This document shows positions 15,289 through 25,102 of a stretch of 35,520 nucleotides of DNA, in pieces. The stretch covers positions 1 through 35,520 of the forward strand of contig QCIV01000012.1 in assembly GCA_003216455.1 (NCBI GenBank), given 5' to 3'. The DNA is from Prochlorococcus sp. AG-402-N17 (GTDB lineage Bacteria; Cyanobacteriota; Cyanobacteriia; PCC-6307; Cyanobiaceae). Made by a program: the position numbers and the translations under genes. A model generated the notes under the pieces. It searched no databases and was not told the origin of the DNA. It saw only the letters and a program-made list of their open reading frames with translations. Every line of letters starts with the position of its first letter. The stretch's first letter is position 1.

Positions 15289-16761
15289 ATGCAATTTTCC
15301 ACATACCAAAAAAATCTAGATAACTGGCAAGGTGCTTCATTAATTTTTGGAGTTTTAGAGGAAGAAATTGCAAGCCAACTTGAAAACATAAAATTTGTTA
15401 TTGACCCAAAATTATTACTAAAAAAAGTTATTCAAAAAAAATTTAAAGGAGAAAAAGGAAAAACTTTAAGCTTTGAATTTTTAGATCAAAAATTAGATAC
15501 CTTAATCATAGTTGGTCTTGGCAAATCAAAAGACCTAAATAAAAGTGATATAAAAAACTCTATAGGAAATATAGTTGGTAAAACTGTTGATAAAAATGAA
15601 AAAATCAGCATCTTGCTACCTTGGGAATTTATAAATTCACAACTAGAAATAAATCAATTAGCAGAGTCAGCCAGATTATCTGCCTATAAGGACAATAGAT
15701 TCAATAAGAAAAAAGATGAAAAGAAATTTCTTAAAGAAATAGAGTTTTTGAATTTAAAAAAATTTGAGAATATTAGCTTTGAAGAGACTGCACAAATATG
15801 TGAAGGTGTAGAACTAGCAAGAAGACTTGTAGCCGCCCCTCCAAATAGTCTTACGCCTCAGGAAATGTCTATACAAGCCTCTCAAATAGCTAAAGATCAT
15901 GGTTTGGAAGTAAAAATTTTAGAGGCAAAAGATTGTGAAGATTTAGGAATGGGTGCATATTTAGCTGTAGCAAAAGGTTCTGATCTAGATCCTAAATTTA
16001 TACATCTTACTTTGAAGTCAGAGGGTCCTATAAAAGAAAAGATTGCGCTTGTTGGGAAGGGTTTAACCTTTGACTCTGGAGGATACAACCTGAAAGTAGG
16101 AGCCTCTCAAATTGAAATGATGAAATATGATATGGGCGGAAGCGCTGCAGTTTTAGGAGCAGCAAAAGCACTTGCGGCAATAAAACCAAAGGGGCTAGAA
16201 ATTCACTTTATTGTGGCAGCTTGCGAAAACATGATAAATGGATCTGCAGTACATCCTGGAGATGTAGTTAAGGCATCTAATGGTAAGACAATTGAAATAA
16301 ATAACACTGATGCAGAGGGTAGACTAACATTAGCTGATGCTTTAACTTACGCATCCAATTTAAAACCGGATTCAATAATAGATCTCGCCACTTTAACAGG
16401 AGCTATTGTTGTTGCATTAGGTAATGATGTAGCTGGATTCTGGAGCAATAATAATGATCTAGCAAATGATCTAAAAGCGGCATCAGCCCAGGCTGGAGAA
16501 GAATTATGGCAAATGCCTTTACAAAAATCCTATAAAGAAGGGTTAAAGTCTCATATAGCTGACATGAAAAATACAGGGCCTAGAGCGGGAGGGTCAATAA
16601 CTGCTGCTTTGTTTCTAGAGGAATTCTTTCATGAAGATATACAATGGGCTCATATCGATATTGCAGGCACTTGTTGGACTGATAAGAATAAGGGAATTAA
16701 TCCATCAGGGGCCACAGGTTTTGGAGTTAAAACTCTTGTGCAATGGATTAAAAATAAATAA
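15289..16761 (+). CDS. pepA: Leucyl aminopeptidase (M17)
   Basis: This cytosolic hexameric dizinc or manganese exopeptidase removes N-terminal residues from peptides and recycles dipeptides. The family signature NTDAEGR is at residues 339-345. The upstream metal site is in [15 protein letters not shown] (about 251-265), with [13 protein letters not shown] following. The N-terminal domain (1-160) is Lys-rich and less conserved, as usual. Length 490 is normal. ATG start, 22 bases after the GIY-YIG-like gene. Its 3' end faces msrA with an 11-base gap. Confidence 0.97.
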   Translation: MQFSTYQKNLDNWQGASLIFGVLEEEIASQLENIKFVIDPKLLLKKVIQKKFKGEKGKTLSFEFLDQKLDTLIIVGLGKSKDLNKSDIKNSIGNIVGKTVDKNEKISILLPWEFINSQLEINQLAESARLSAYKDNRFNKKKDEKKFLKEIEFLNLKKFENISFEETAQICEGVELARRLVAAPPNSLTPQEMSIQASQIAKDHGLEVKILEAKDCEDLGMGAYLAVAKGSDLDPKFIHLTLKSEGPIKEKIALVGKGLTFDSGGYNLKVGASQIEMMKYDMGGSAAVLGAAKALAAIKPKGLEIHFIVAACENMINGSAVHPGDVVKASNGKTIEINNTDAEGRLTLADALTYASNLKPDSIIDLATLTGAIVVALGNDVAGFWSNNNDLANDLKAASAQAGEELWQMPLQKSYKEGLKSHIADMKNTGPRAGGSITAALFLEEFFHEDIQWAHIDIAGTCWTDKNKGINPSGATGFGVKTLVQWIKNK

Positions 16762-16772
16762 TTATCTTTAAA

Positions 16773-17375
16773 TTATTCAGACCAAAGATTTGTTGATCTG
16801 GCGTTATCCCCCCACAACTTATCCAACCTCTGATCTCTTCCACATGAGAACCTGTAAAACTTATATTTTAATTCGTTTCTCTCAGCAAAATTTTGGTGAT
16901 ATTCTTCAGCTAACCAAAATTGACCTTTTGATTTTAAATCTATAGATATCTTATCTACTGGTAATCCCAATTCATTAGAGGCCGAAAGAATTGCATTTTT
17001 TGCATCACTTTCCTCAGTTGAATCTTTGAAAAAGATCACTGGCCTATACGAATCTCCACGATCACAAAATTGACCCTTACCGTCCAGAGGATCAATATTT
17101 CTTAAATAAAGCCTAAGTATCTTGGGTAAAGTTACCAATTGGGGATCATAGTCCACCAAAACCACTTCCTGGTGCCCTTCATGATTTTCATAAGTAGGAT
17201 TTTGTAAATCTCCACCTGAATAGCCACTTTGCACAAAATTTATGCCTTTTAATGACTCTAAATCATGTTCTAAACACCAAAAACAACCTCCTGCAAGAAT
17301 CAATTCATCTGCAAAAGCATTTAAAGGGTTAATAAGAATTGAAAGAACAATTATTAGAGAAAAGATAAATTTCAT
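16773..17375 (-). CDS. msrA: Peptide methionine-S-sulfoxide reductase, probably exported
   Basis: This enzyme reduces methionine-S-sulfoxide in proteins. The catalytic motif GGCFWCLE places the nucleophile at Cys31; Cys34 follows, as in some cyanobacterial forms. GYSGGDLQNPTYENHEGHQEVV and the QFCDRGDSYRPVIF region complete the domain, with another Cys near the C-terminus (FSCGRDQRLDKLWG) that may resolve the sulfenic acid. The first 22 residues (MKFIFSLIIVLSILINPLNAFA) form a signal peptide, so it should act in the periplasm or thylakoid lumen. It ends the bamA-lpx cluster, 16 bases after lpxB. Confidence 0.93.
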   Translation of the reverse strand: MKFIFSLIIVLSILINPLNAFADELILAGGCFWCLEHDLESLKGINFVQSGYSGGDLQNPTYENHEGHQEVVLVDYDPQLVTLPKILRLYLRNIDPLDGKGQFCDRGDSYRPVIFFKDSTEESDAKNAILSASNELGLPVDKISIDLKSKGQFWLAEEYHQNFAERNELKYKFYRFSCGRDQRLDKLWGDNARSTNLWSE

Positions 17376-17391
17376 TTTTTTATTATAAAGT

Positions 17392-18570
17392 TCAAATAAT
17401 AGAATTAATAATCTCTTTAGCCGCTCTCTGAACTACGCCCTCTTCGCCTAATTCTTCTTTTAAGAAATTATAACCTTTTTTAATTTTTATTTTTTCTGAC
17501 TTTCCCTCAAGAATCCTACAAGATTTATAAAAAATTTTCTTTTCGTCAAACTCTCTCTGTACAAACTCAGGGATTATTAATTTATTAACTAACAAATTTA
17601 CAGGCGAAATAAATTTAACTTTGAAATTGAGAATTTTTTTAGCAATAAAAGCAGTTACCCAACTTACTCTATAACCAACAATCTGTGGGATTCCATATAA
17701 AGCTAATTCCATATTTACTGTCCCAGATTTACAAAGAGCAATTTTAGTAAGCGAATAAATATAAGGTTTTAATTTTGCACTCTCTTTTTGAGAAATCACA
17801 TGTCCTTTCACTTGATATTTTCTAAAGGCTTTTTTGAATATTTCATCAAAAGCACTTCGACAGGAAGGGATATAGACAACCAAACTTGGATATTTTTGTT
17901 GTAATTTTTTAGCCGCTTTAATAAAAGTAGGTAATATGTATCTCAATTCTTGAGGTCTTGAGGCGGGCATTAAAAGTATGATGTTTTGATCTGGGCGAAG
18001 GTTTAGAATAGTTCTGGCATCTTTCTTTAGAGGAAGTTTTTTTGTCAAATCAATCATTGGATGTCCAACCCACAAAACATTTCCGCCCCTCTTTTTGTAG
18101 AACGCAGCTTCTTTCTTGAAAATCGCAAAAATTTTATCAGAAAATTTTATTAAATTTGTTGTAGTGTTATTCCCAACCCTCCAAGCCCACTCTTGGGGAG
18201 CAATATAGTAATAAATTGGAAATTTAGTCTTCGATCTTTTTAATTTAGTACCAATTTTTATATTGGGACCCATATAGTCAATCAAAATTAAACAATCTGG
18301 AGGATATTTTTTTAGTAATTTATAAAACCTTTTTTGAATTATTATTGTTGGAAGAATAAGAGGTAAAGCCTCCCAAATCCCTATTGCACTTATTGATGTA
18401 GTATCTTGAAGAATTTTTACACCCTCTTTCTTCATCCTTTCCCCACCTAATCCGCAAATTTCTAAATCTATAGATTTTTTTTTAGCTTCATCTAATAATG
18501 CTTTTGATAACAAACTTCCGTGCAAATCACCAGAGACTTCTCCAGTACTTATAAATATCTTTTTATTCAT
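17392..18570 (-). CDS. lpxB: Lipid-A-disaccharide synthase
   Basis: This GT19 glycosyltransferase joins UDP-2,3-diacylglucosamine and lipid X to form the lipid A disaccharide at the inner membrane. The N-terminal ISTGEVSGDLHG motif (residues 6-17), the YYIAPQEWAWR segment, the LLMPASRPQEL motif and CKSGTVNMELAL (about residues 275-286) are all diagnostic. Length 392 is normal. Its ATG overlaps the lpxA stop in an ATGA junction, showing tight translational coupling. A lysine-rich C-terminal region fits peripheral membrane binding. Confidence 0.97.
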   Translation of the reverse strand: MNKKIFISTGEVSGDLHGSLLSKALLDEAKKKSIDLEICGLGGERMKKEGVKILQDTTSISAIGIWEALPLILPTIIIQKRFYKLLKKYPPDCLILIDYMGPNIKIGTKLKRSKTKFPIYYYIAPQEWAWRVGNNTTTNLIKFSDKIFAIFKKEAAFYKKRGGNVLWVGHPMIDLTKKLPLKKDARTILNLRPDQNIILLMPASRPQELRYILPTFIKAAKKLQQKYPSLVVYIPSCRSAFDEIFKKAFRKYQVKGHVISQKESAKLKPYIYSLTKIALCKSGTVNMELALYGIPQIVGYRVSWVTAFIAKKILNFKVKFISPVNLLVNKLIIPEFVQREFDEKKIFYKSCRILEGKSEKIKIKKGYNFLKEELGEEGVVQRAAKEIINSII

Positions 18571-19421
18571 AAATTCACTACAGGCATTGGTCCTCTTCTT
18601 TCTTTAGATATTGACTTTTTTAAAAAACTACATAATTTTGAAGATGAAAGATCTAATTCTCCTTTCATTACTATTTCTAGTGAATTTGAAATCGCATCAT
18701 TAGATTTAAAAAGTAGACTCCAAGTTTTTTGAAGTAATTTTAAGTCAAAATCTTTATTTTCCATTAAACCACTTCTCTTAATTCCAATCCTATTCAAACC
18801 TCTCAATCTTCCTGGATGCCCTTCTGCCAAACAAAAAGGAGGTACATCTCTATCTACCCTAGTCATTCCTCCAATCATTGCTAAATATCCGATATGTACA
18901 AATTGATGAATACCTAAACAACCGCCAATAATAGCTTTATCTTCAATCTTTACATGGCCAGCGACTTGAACACTATTTGATAAAACTATCCTATTACCAA
19001 GTTCACAATTATGGCCGATGTGAGTGTAAGCCATCAACAAATTATTATTGCCAATAATAGTTTTTTCTCCTTCATCAGTTGCTTTATTAATAGTTACACA
19101 TTCTCTGAAAGTATTATTATTTCCAATAATTACTTCAGTAGGGGCTCCTTTATATTTAAGGTCCTGGGGATCAAGGCCTATAAAAACACTTGGAAAAACT
19201 TTATTGTTTATACCAATATGAGTTCTTCCTGAAATAACAGCATTAGGTCCTATTTCGGTTCCTTTCCCGATAGTCACATTAGGGCCGACAATTGCTCCCT
19301 GAGAGATAATAACCCCATCATGTAATTCGGCACTTGGATCTACAAAAGCATTTGGGTGGACTTTTACACCACTAAAGTTTGTATTTAATTCAGTATTTTT
19401 ATTATCCATATCCCTAGTCAA
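18567..19421 (-). CDS. lpxA: UDP-N-acetylglucosamine O-acyltransferase
   Basis: This enzyme performs the first step of lipid A synthesis, adding a 3-hydroxyacyl chain to UDP-GlcNAc. It has the left-handed beta-helix of hexapeptide repeats across about residues 19-190 (for example [14 protein letters not shown]) and the catalytic region [10 protein letters not shown] with His134 and His137, matching His122/His125 of the E. coli enzyme. An alpha-helical C-terminal domain follows. The given start overlaps the fabZ stop by eight bases; an ATG four codons later would remove the overlap and is equally plausible. Confidence 0.96.
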   Translation of the reverse strand: MTRDMDNKNTELNTNFSGVKVHPNAFVDPSAELHDGVIISQGAIVGPNVTIGKGTEIGPNAVISGRTHIGINNKVFPSVFIGLDPQDLKYKGAPTEVIIGNNNTFRECVTINKATDEGEKTIIGNNNLLMAYTHIGHNCELGNRIVLSNSVQVAGHVKIEDKAIIGGCLGIHQFVHIGYLAMIGGMTRVDRDVPPFCLAEGHPGRLRGLNRIGIKRSGLMENKDFDLKLLQKTWSLLFKSNDAISNSLEIVMKGELDLSSSKLCSFLKKSISKERRGPMPVVNL

Positions 19422-19872
19422 CTAATGAAAACATTAACTCTCCAGCACAAACCAATTTCCCATCGACATGCGCCTCACCTTTAACCTTCCCAAATCTTTG
19501 TCTTTTAATAGACAATAACTCACAAGAAATTATCAATTGATCTCCAGGCACAACTGGTTTTCTGAATTTAACATTATTGATTCCAGCAAAGACGAAAAGT
19601 CCTTTAGGGAGATCGGGCATTTGCGTTACAATTATTCCACCAACTTGAGCCATTGATTCAACAATAAGAACACCAGGCATCAAGGGTCTCTCAGGAAAGT
19701 GTCCCTGAAATTGAGGCTCATTTATAGTTACATTTTTTACTGCAACAGCTCTTTCTCCAGGAATATGCTCTATAACTTTGTCCACAAGAGCAAAAGGATA
19801 TCTGTGAGGTAACAAACCTAGTATGTGCTCAGAGGAAAGTTGATTATTTTCACTGGATAATTTCTTTTCCAA
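19414..19872 (-). CDS. fabZ: 3-hydroxyacyl-ACP dehydratase
   Basis: This is the hot-dog-fold dehydratase of type II fatty acid synthesis. The catalytic His58 is in [15 protein letters not shown] and Glu72 in [10 protein letters not shown]. Length 152 is normal. Its position between lpxC and lpxA is a common arrangement, since FabZ and LpxA draw on the same 3-hydroxyacyl-ACP pool. Sixteen bases separate it from lpxC. Confidence 0.97.
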   Translation of the reverse strand: MEKKLSSENNQLSSEHILGLLPHRYPFALVDKVIEHIPGERAVAVKNVTINEPQFQGHFPERPLMPGVLIVESMAQVGGIIVTQMPDLPKGLFVFAGINNVKFRKPVVPGDQLIISCELLSIKRQRFGKVKGEAHVDGKLVCAGELMFSLVD

Positions 19873-19888
19873 AACAATAAAGATAAAG

Positions 19889-20725
19889 TTAATTTTTTAG
19901 CGATGAGGCCAATAATGCATTTAAAGAATGTGATCCTTTATAAACTAAAATTTGAGCCTTAGGTAACCCTACCAAAGCCAAGTCCCCAATAAGGTCTAAA
20001 ATTTTATGTCTTATTGGTTCATTAGCAAATCTTAATGGTGGATTTACCCATTTATCACCGTCACAAACAAGGGCATTTTCCAAACTTCCTCCTTTTATCA
20101 ATCCAAGTTCACTTAACTCTTGAAATTGATCTTTAAAACCAAATGTTCTAGCAGGAGCAATCATTTCAACAAAACTTTTTGGATTTAAATCAATCACAAA
20201 AGTTTGATTTCCAATAGCTTTATAGGCAAAACTTATAGTGGATATAATTGTAGTTTTTTCAGAAGGGGTTGCTGCTATTACTGATCCTTCTTTATTCAAA
20301 ATTATTGATTTATTAATCTCTCGAAAAAAATTATCTGGTCTAGGTGCCTTTTTTATCCCTGCTTCTTCAAAATCTCTAACCCACTGGATTGCCGATCCAT
20401 CTAAAAGAGGAATCTCTTTCCCATCAACCTCAATATGTATATAACTCAACCCACACCCTGCCATAGAAGATAATAGATGTTCGATAGTATATAAATTTCT
20501 CCCTCCCAATTTAACTGCCGTACAAAGCATGGTACTTCCAATCAAATCCTGAGTTAACTTAAAAATCTCGCCAGGTTTATCCCTGAAAGAAACATGATAC
20601 CCTTCTTTTTCATAAGGAGAAATTGTAACTCTTGTTTTTTCTCCACTATGTAAGCCTATACCCTCTCTGGAGATAACCCCAGCCAAGGTATAACAAAAAT
20701 CATAATTATTAGGCCAAGAAAACAC
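19889..20725 (-). CDS. lpxC: UDP-3-O-acyl-N-acetylglucosamine deacetylase
   Basis: This zinc amidohydrolase is the first committed step of lipid A synthesis. Zinc ligands His83 (TIEHLLSS), His240 and Asp244 ([11 protein letters not shown]) and the catalytic Glu82 and His266 (KGSHSLNAL) match the E. coli positions closely. Length 278 is on the short side because the C-terminal tail is absent. The start is GTG at 20725, directly abutting the bamA stop codon. An upstream start would lie inside bamA. Confidence 0.95.
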   Translation of the reverse strand: MFSWPNNYDFCYTLAGVISREGIGLHSGEKTRVTISPYEKEGYHVSFRDKPGEIFKLTQDLIGSTMLCTAVKLGGRNLYTIEHLLSSMAGCGLSYIHIEVDGKEIPLLDGSAIQWVRDFEEAGIKKAPRPDNFFREINKSIILNKEGSVIAATPSEKTTIISTISFAYKAIGNQTFVIDLNPKSFVEMIAPARTFGFKDQFQELSELGLIKGGSLENALVCDGDKWVNPPLRFANEPIRHKILDLIGDLALVGLPKAQILVYKGSHSLNALLASSLKN

Positions 20726-22858
20726 TTAAAACTTCCATCCAACTCCAAGTGTATATCTCCAATCTCCACTTAGGTCCTTGCTAGCAACATCTAATCTTAA
20801 TGGCCCTATTGGTGTTTTAACCCCAACTCCCGCTCCAGGAGAAAACCCAGAACCTGATTTTTGCAATAGTTTACCAGGTTTTCCTGGTACATCATTTTGA
20901 GATCCTAAATCACTTCCTGCATCAACAAATAAAGCTCCTGATATCATTCTCCAAACAGGAAATCTATATTCTGCAGTACCTTCAATAAAACTTTTACTTA
21001 CAGCTAAATCACAAGATCCCCATCCTCTGACTGATGATGTTCCTCCCATACAAAAAGATTCATAAGGAGGCAATTCCCCAATAATAGTTCCAGCCTTGAA
21101 TTGAAAACCAATAGCTTGAGGACAATCTGCACTGGTAGCTTTACTAGATTTGCATGCTTTGGTTAAATTGATCAGTTTTGTCGGGATAAAAAAAGAATAA
21201 GATGTTCTCATTCTATTAAAAGTAGGAGAATTTTTTCCCATTGAAACAAACTGTTCAGTACCAAAGGTAAATTTATTTCCTGAAGTGGGGTTGATAGAAT
21301 TGTTCAAATTATTTTTAGAAGTACTCGCGATAATACTTACTAATGTATTTTCATCAGGGCATGACCCATCATTTGGAGTAAATCCAATACAGATAATATC
21401 ATTTATATTTCCTGTTGTTGGAGTCATATCACCATAAGGTTTTTTGTTTCCATCACCATCAATCATTTTTACTTTCTTAAAATTCATTCCTGCAAGGACT
21501 CTCCATTTAGCGACTTTAAATGGATCTCCGCCATTTAATGGCCTTGAGAAAGAAAACCCACCTCCTGTTTTTTCTAAAACTATTGAGGAAAAAGTATCAG
21601 AGCTAGATGGTATCTGATCATCTACCGCATAAAATTTACCATTTTTTTCACTTTTAAATTCTTGTGGATAATCTCTACTTAAAAAAATATTTGTTCTAAA
21701 AGATGTCTTATGTTTATCTCCTTTAATCCATGGATCAGATAAAGAAAAATTATAAGTAGTTGAATATTCTCCAAAATTTAGATTTATATTTGTAGACCAT
21801 GCTCTTCCTAGTGCATTTGTTTCCTGCAAACCAATTGATGCGAAGATACCTGAGCCATTGCTATAACCAAGTCCACCTGTTAAGGATCCTGTTCTTTGCT
21901 CACTTAAGTCTAAAAAAATAATGACTTGACCAGGATTTAAATTATCAGGGCCAAGAGAAACCTTTACGTCATCAAATAATGATGTGGCATAGAGTCTACC
22001 GATATCAGCTTCTAAAATTTTTCTATTAAAAATGGTGCCAGGTTGTGTTTTTAATTCTCTTTTTATGACCCAGTCTTTTGTTTTCCCTTTTCTAGGTTTT
22101 CCATCAATAATAAATTCACCATCAGAATTTGGGAATCTTATTTTTACGTCAGATATAACACCCTCAGAAACTTTTAATGTTACTACACCGTTCTCAGAGA
22201 TTCTATCAGGGCTATTAATTCTAGCTAAAGAGTAACCCGCTTTTTCATAACGTTCTTTTATTATTTCTATCTTATTTTGAAATTCCTTTAGGTTAAGAGT
22301 TGTACCATAATAATTTTTAAAAATATCATCTACGTATTCATTGGAAACTATAGAGCTTATTGGTTTAAGTTCAACTTTATTCAAGATTGGATTAGGCACT
22401 ACATTTACTATTAGTCTCACCCCTAGTGGCCCATCTTGAGACTTTATTTTAACTCCTGAAAACCAACCACTAGCATATATTGCATTAAGGTCTTGATTTA
22501 AAATTCGATTATCAACAATACTTCCAGGCTTTATGCTCATGGAATCATATGCAGCCAATTCTAGTTTTCTACCCTCAGGATGATTTTCCCAACCTTCGAT
22601 GATTATTTCTGAGATAAGAACACTTTCTTCACTAATATCATTATTATTTTCTGCAAGAAGAAATTTATTCTCTTTTTTAACATCAATCCCTTGAAATAAA
22701 ACATTATTAATATTTGGTATTTCTAAGGTTTTTAATGATTGATCAACTTCTTTTAACAAATACTTAGCAGCTAGTTCTGAATTATTTGATATCAAAATCA
22801 AAGGAGAGGCGGCAACAGTTAAGAAAATCTTTCCAAATTTTAAAAATTTTTTTTGCAT
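20726..22858 (-). CDS. bamA: Outer membrane assembly protein, Omp85/BamA family
   Basis: This is the outer-membrane beta-barrel insertase (cyanobacterial Omp85, related to plastid Toc75). An N-terminal hydrophobic segment (about residues 10-25) acts as signal peptide. A polar linker is followed by POTRA domains: SVLISEIIIEGWENHPEG begins the first at about 80, then VVPNPILNKVELK and VKIRFPNSDGEFI. The C-terminal barrel (about 320-710) includes the VRGW loop motif (SSVRGWGSCDL) and ends with an aromatic residue, GVGWKF, as a beta-signal. Length 710 is typical. It leads into lpxC with no gap, and purC lies 36 bases upstream. Confidence 0.94.
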   Translation of the reverse strand: MQKKFLKFGKIFLTVAASPLILISNNSELAAKYLLKEVDQSLKTLEIPNINNVLFQGIDVKKENKFLLAENNNDISEESVLISEIIIEGWENHPEGRKLELAAYDSMSIKPGSIVDNRILNQDLNAIYASGWFSGVKIKSQDGPLGVRLIVNVVPNPILNKVELKPISSIVSNEYVDDIFKNYYGTTLNLKEFQNKIEIIKERYEKAGYSLARINSPDRISENGVVTLKVSEGVISDVKIRFPNSDGEFIIDGKPRKGKTKDWVIKRELKTQPGTIFNRKILEADIGRLYATSLFDDVKVSLGPDNLNPGQVIIFLDLSEQRTGSLTGGLGYSNGSGIFASIGLQETNALGRAWSTNINLNFGEYSTTYNFSLSDPWIKGDKHKTSFRTNIFLSRDYPQEFKSEKNGKFYAVDDQIPSSSDTFSSIVLEKTGGGFSFSRPLNGGDPFKVAKWRVLAGMNFKKVKMIDGDGNKKPYGDMTPTTGNINDIICIGFTPNDGSCPDENTLVSIIASTSKNNLNNSINPTSGNKFTFGTEQFVSMGKNSPTFNRMRTSYSFFIPTKLINLTKACKSSKATSADCPQAIGFQFKAGTIIGELPPYESFCMGGTSSVRGWGSCDLAVSKSFIEGTAEYRFPVWRMISGALFVDAGSDLGSQNDVPGKPGKLLQKSGSGFSPGAGVGVKTPIGPLRLDVASKDLSGDWRYTLGVGWKF

Positions 22859-22894
22859 AATACTTGTGATTAAGATAAGTAAGTCATTATCTAT

Positions 22895-23632
22895 TCAATT
22901 AGATTTAAGAAAGTTGTTTATTCTTCGGTGGATTTCACTATAAGCTTCAATTAGACCACCTAAATCATTTCTAAATCTATCTTTATCGAGACTTACAATT
23001 ATATCATTTTTTTGATTTAGATCCCACAATCTACAATTATCAGGACTTATTTCATCCCCGAGAATAATATTATTTCTAAAATCATAACCAAATTCCAATT
23101 TAAAATCCACAAGTTGAAGTTGAATATTTTTAAAAAAACTTTTCAAGATTACGTTAATTTTTAAGGTTAAATTTATTATTAAATCTAAATCATGAGAGCT
23201 TAATATGTTCATTAATTCAATTCTATCTTTTGTAATAAGGGGATCATTAAGTTCATCATTTTTAAGATAGATATCAATTAATGGTTTTGATAACAAAGTT
23301 CCAGGTTTAACAGTGGTTTGTTTGCACAAAGAACCGTAAGCAGTATTTCTTAAAACAATTTCTAATGGAATTACTTTTATTTTTTTTGCAATCATTGTAT
23401 TTTCATTTTCAAGTTCAATAAAATGAGTCGGAATACTTTTCTTATTGAGAATCTCAAAAATTCTTGCACTTATCAAGCAATTAAGTTTGCCTTTACCTTC
23501 AAATTTTTCTCTTTTCAACGCATTAAAGGCTGTAGCTTCATCTTTAAATTCAATTTTTACTTTATTTGCATCATCATGAGTAAATACTTTTTTTGCTTTG
23601 CCTTCATAAATCAATTCATATTTATTATTCAT
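22895..23632 (-). CDS. purC: SAICAR synthetase
   Basis: This enzyme condenses CAIR with aspartate in purine synthesis, using ATP. The N-terminal YEGKAKKVF (residues 6-14), DEATAFN, IPLEIVLRNTAYGSLCK and QLVDFKLEFG segments are diagnostic. Length 245 is normal for the bacterial single-domain form. It is divergent from purD, another purine gene, across 134 bases that may hold both promoters. The 36-base gap to bamA suggests that purC and the outer-membrane cluster may share a transcript. Confidence 0.97.
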   Translation of the reverse strand: MNNKYELIYEGKAKKVFTHDDANKVKIEFKDEATAFNALKREKFEGKGKLNCLISARIFEILNKKSIPTHFIELENENTMIAKKIKVIPLEIVLRNTAYGSLCKQTTVKPGTLLSKPLIDIYLKNDELNDPLITKDRIELMNILSSHDLDLIINLTLKINVILKSFFKNIQLQLVDFKLEFGYDFRNNIILGDEISPDNCRLWDLNQKNDIIVSLDKDRFRNDLGGLIEAYSEIHRRINNFLKSN

Positions 23633-23766
23633 TAACTTAAAACCTCATTATTATTACTAAAGTACTTTTTATAATTAACATAATTATTAGAGATCAACTT
23701 CAAATGATTTTATTTTCATTTTAACTGATTATTCATCGAAACCTCATAACCTTAAAAAACAAATAT

Positions 23767-25098
23767 ATGGGAATTCATTCATCTAGTTCTAGGAATTTTA
23801 TTAGATTAGAAAATGTTTTAATAATTGGGAATGGCGGAAGAGAAAACTCTTTGGCTTGGGCTATTCAACAAAATAAATTAGTTAAAAAAGTTTATTTGAT
23901 ACCTGGTAACGCTGGTTCAGAAAGAATAAATAAATGTGAAAGAATAAAAATGGATGTAAATGATAAAAATGAATTAGTCGAAAAGCTTGATTTTTTTAAG
24001 ATAGATTTAGTAGTTATTGGACCAGAAATACCCCTGGCGAATGGATTAGCTGATTTTCTTCGAAAAAAAGATTTTAAAGTGTTTGGTCCTAATAAAGATG
24101 GTGCAAAACTAGAATTTAGCAAATCCTGGGCGAAGGAATTTATGCAAGACGCAAATATTCCAACTGCAAACTTTTGGAAAGTAAATTCTATCGAAGAAGC
24201 CAAAAATATTATTAATGCATCATCAATTCCACTTGTAGTAAAAGCTGATGGTCTAGCTTCAGGTAAAGGTGTTTTTATTCCTAATTCAAATGAAGAATGC
24301 TTAAAAGCTGCAGAGACAATTTTTAATGGAAGATTTGGTGACTCTGGGAATGTGGTTGTTCTAGAAGAAAAAATTCAAGGGCCAGAAGTTTCAGTTTTCG
24401 CTTTATGCGATGGCAAGAGATATACATTACTTCCAACAGCCCAAGATCACAAACGACTTAATGAAAATGATAAAGGTCCAAATACAGGAGGTATGGGGGC
24501 TTATTCTCCAGCCCCATTATTAACAGAAGATTACCTTGATAGAATCATCAAAGAAATAATTGAACCAACAATAAATGAGCTAAATAAAAGAAATATTGAC
24601 TACAGAGGCGTAATTTATTTTGGGTTAATGATCACAAAATCTGGACCCAAGGTTATAGAATATAATTGCAGATTTGGTGATCCAGAATGCCAAACAATAA
24701 TGCCTTTGATGGATCAAAATTTTTTATTTCTTCTAGAAAAATGCTCAATGGGAAGTTTAACTGGTAATGAAAAAATTAATAGTTCTGATAAAGTTAGTGG
24801 TTGTGTAATAGCGACCTCCAAAGGTTATCCTCACGAATATAAAACTGGCTATCAAATAAAAATAGGTAAGATTGATCCAAATGATTGTCAAATTTTTGAC
24901 TCGGGTACTTCTTTTAGTGAAAGTGGGAAATTATTAACTGCTGGGGGAAGAGTCTTAAGTATCGTCTGTCAAGATAAAGACTTCGATACGGTTTTTGAAA
25001 AAGCATACAAAAATTTAAATGAAATTCATTTTGAGGGAATTTACTTTAGAAATGATATAGGTCATCAAGTGAGAAAAAACTTTTCTAGGGAGAATTAA
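23767..25098 (+). CDS. purD: Phosphoribosylamine-glycine ligase
   Basis: This ATP-grasp enzyme joins glycine to phosphoribosylamine in purine synthesis. Recognised by VLIIGNGGRENSLAWA at about residues 17-32, the VVIGPEIPLANGL segment, PLVVKADGLASGKGVFI (ATP-binding), GPNTGGMGAYSPAP and EYNCRFGDPECQ (metal ligands). Length 443 is slightly long because of about 15 extra N-terminal residues before the usual VLIIG start. The ATG is preceded by no strong Shine-Dalgarno sequence. nblS follows after four bases. Confidence 0.97.
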   Translation: MGIHSSSSRNFIRLENVLIIGNGGRENSLAWAIQQNKLVKKVYLIPGNAGSERINKCERIKMDVNDKNELVEKLDFFKIDLVVIGPEIPLANGLADFLRKKDFKVFGPNKDGAKLEFSKSWAKEFMQDANIPTANFWKVNSIEEAKNIINASSIPLVVKADGLASGKGVFIPNSNEECLKAAETIFNGRFGDSGNVVVLEEKIQGPEVSVFALCDGKRYTLLPTAQDHKRLNENDKGPNTGGMGAYSPAPLLTEDYLDRIIKEIIEPTINELNKRNIDYRGVIYFGLMITKSGPKVIEYNCRFGDPECQTIMPLMDQNFLFLLEKCSMGSLTGNEKINSSDKVSGCVIATSKGYPHEYKTGYQIKIGKIDPNDCQIFDSGTSFSESGKLLTAGGRVLSIVCQDKDFDTVFEKAYKNLNEIHFEGIYFRNDIGHQVRKNFSREN

Positions 25099-25102
25099 TC
25101 AT

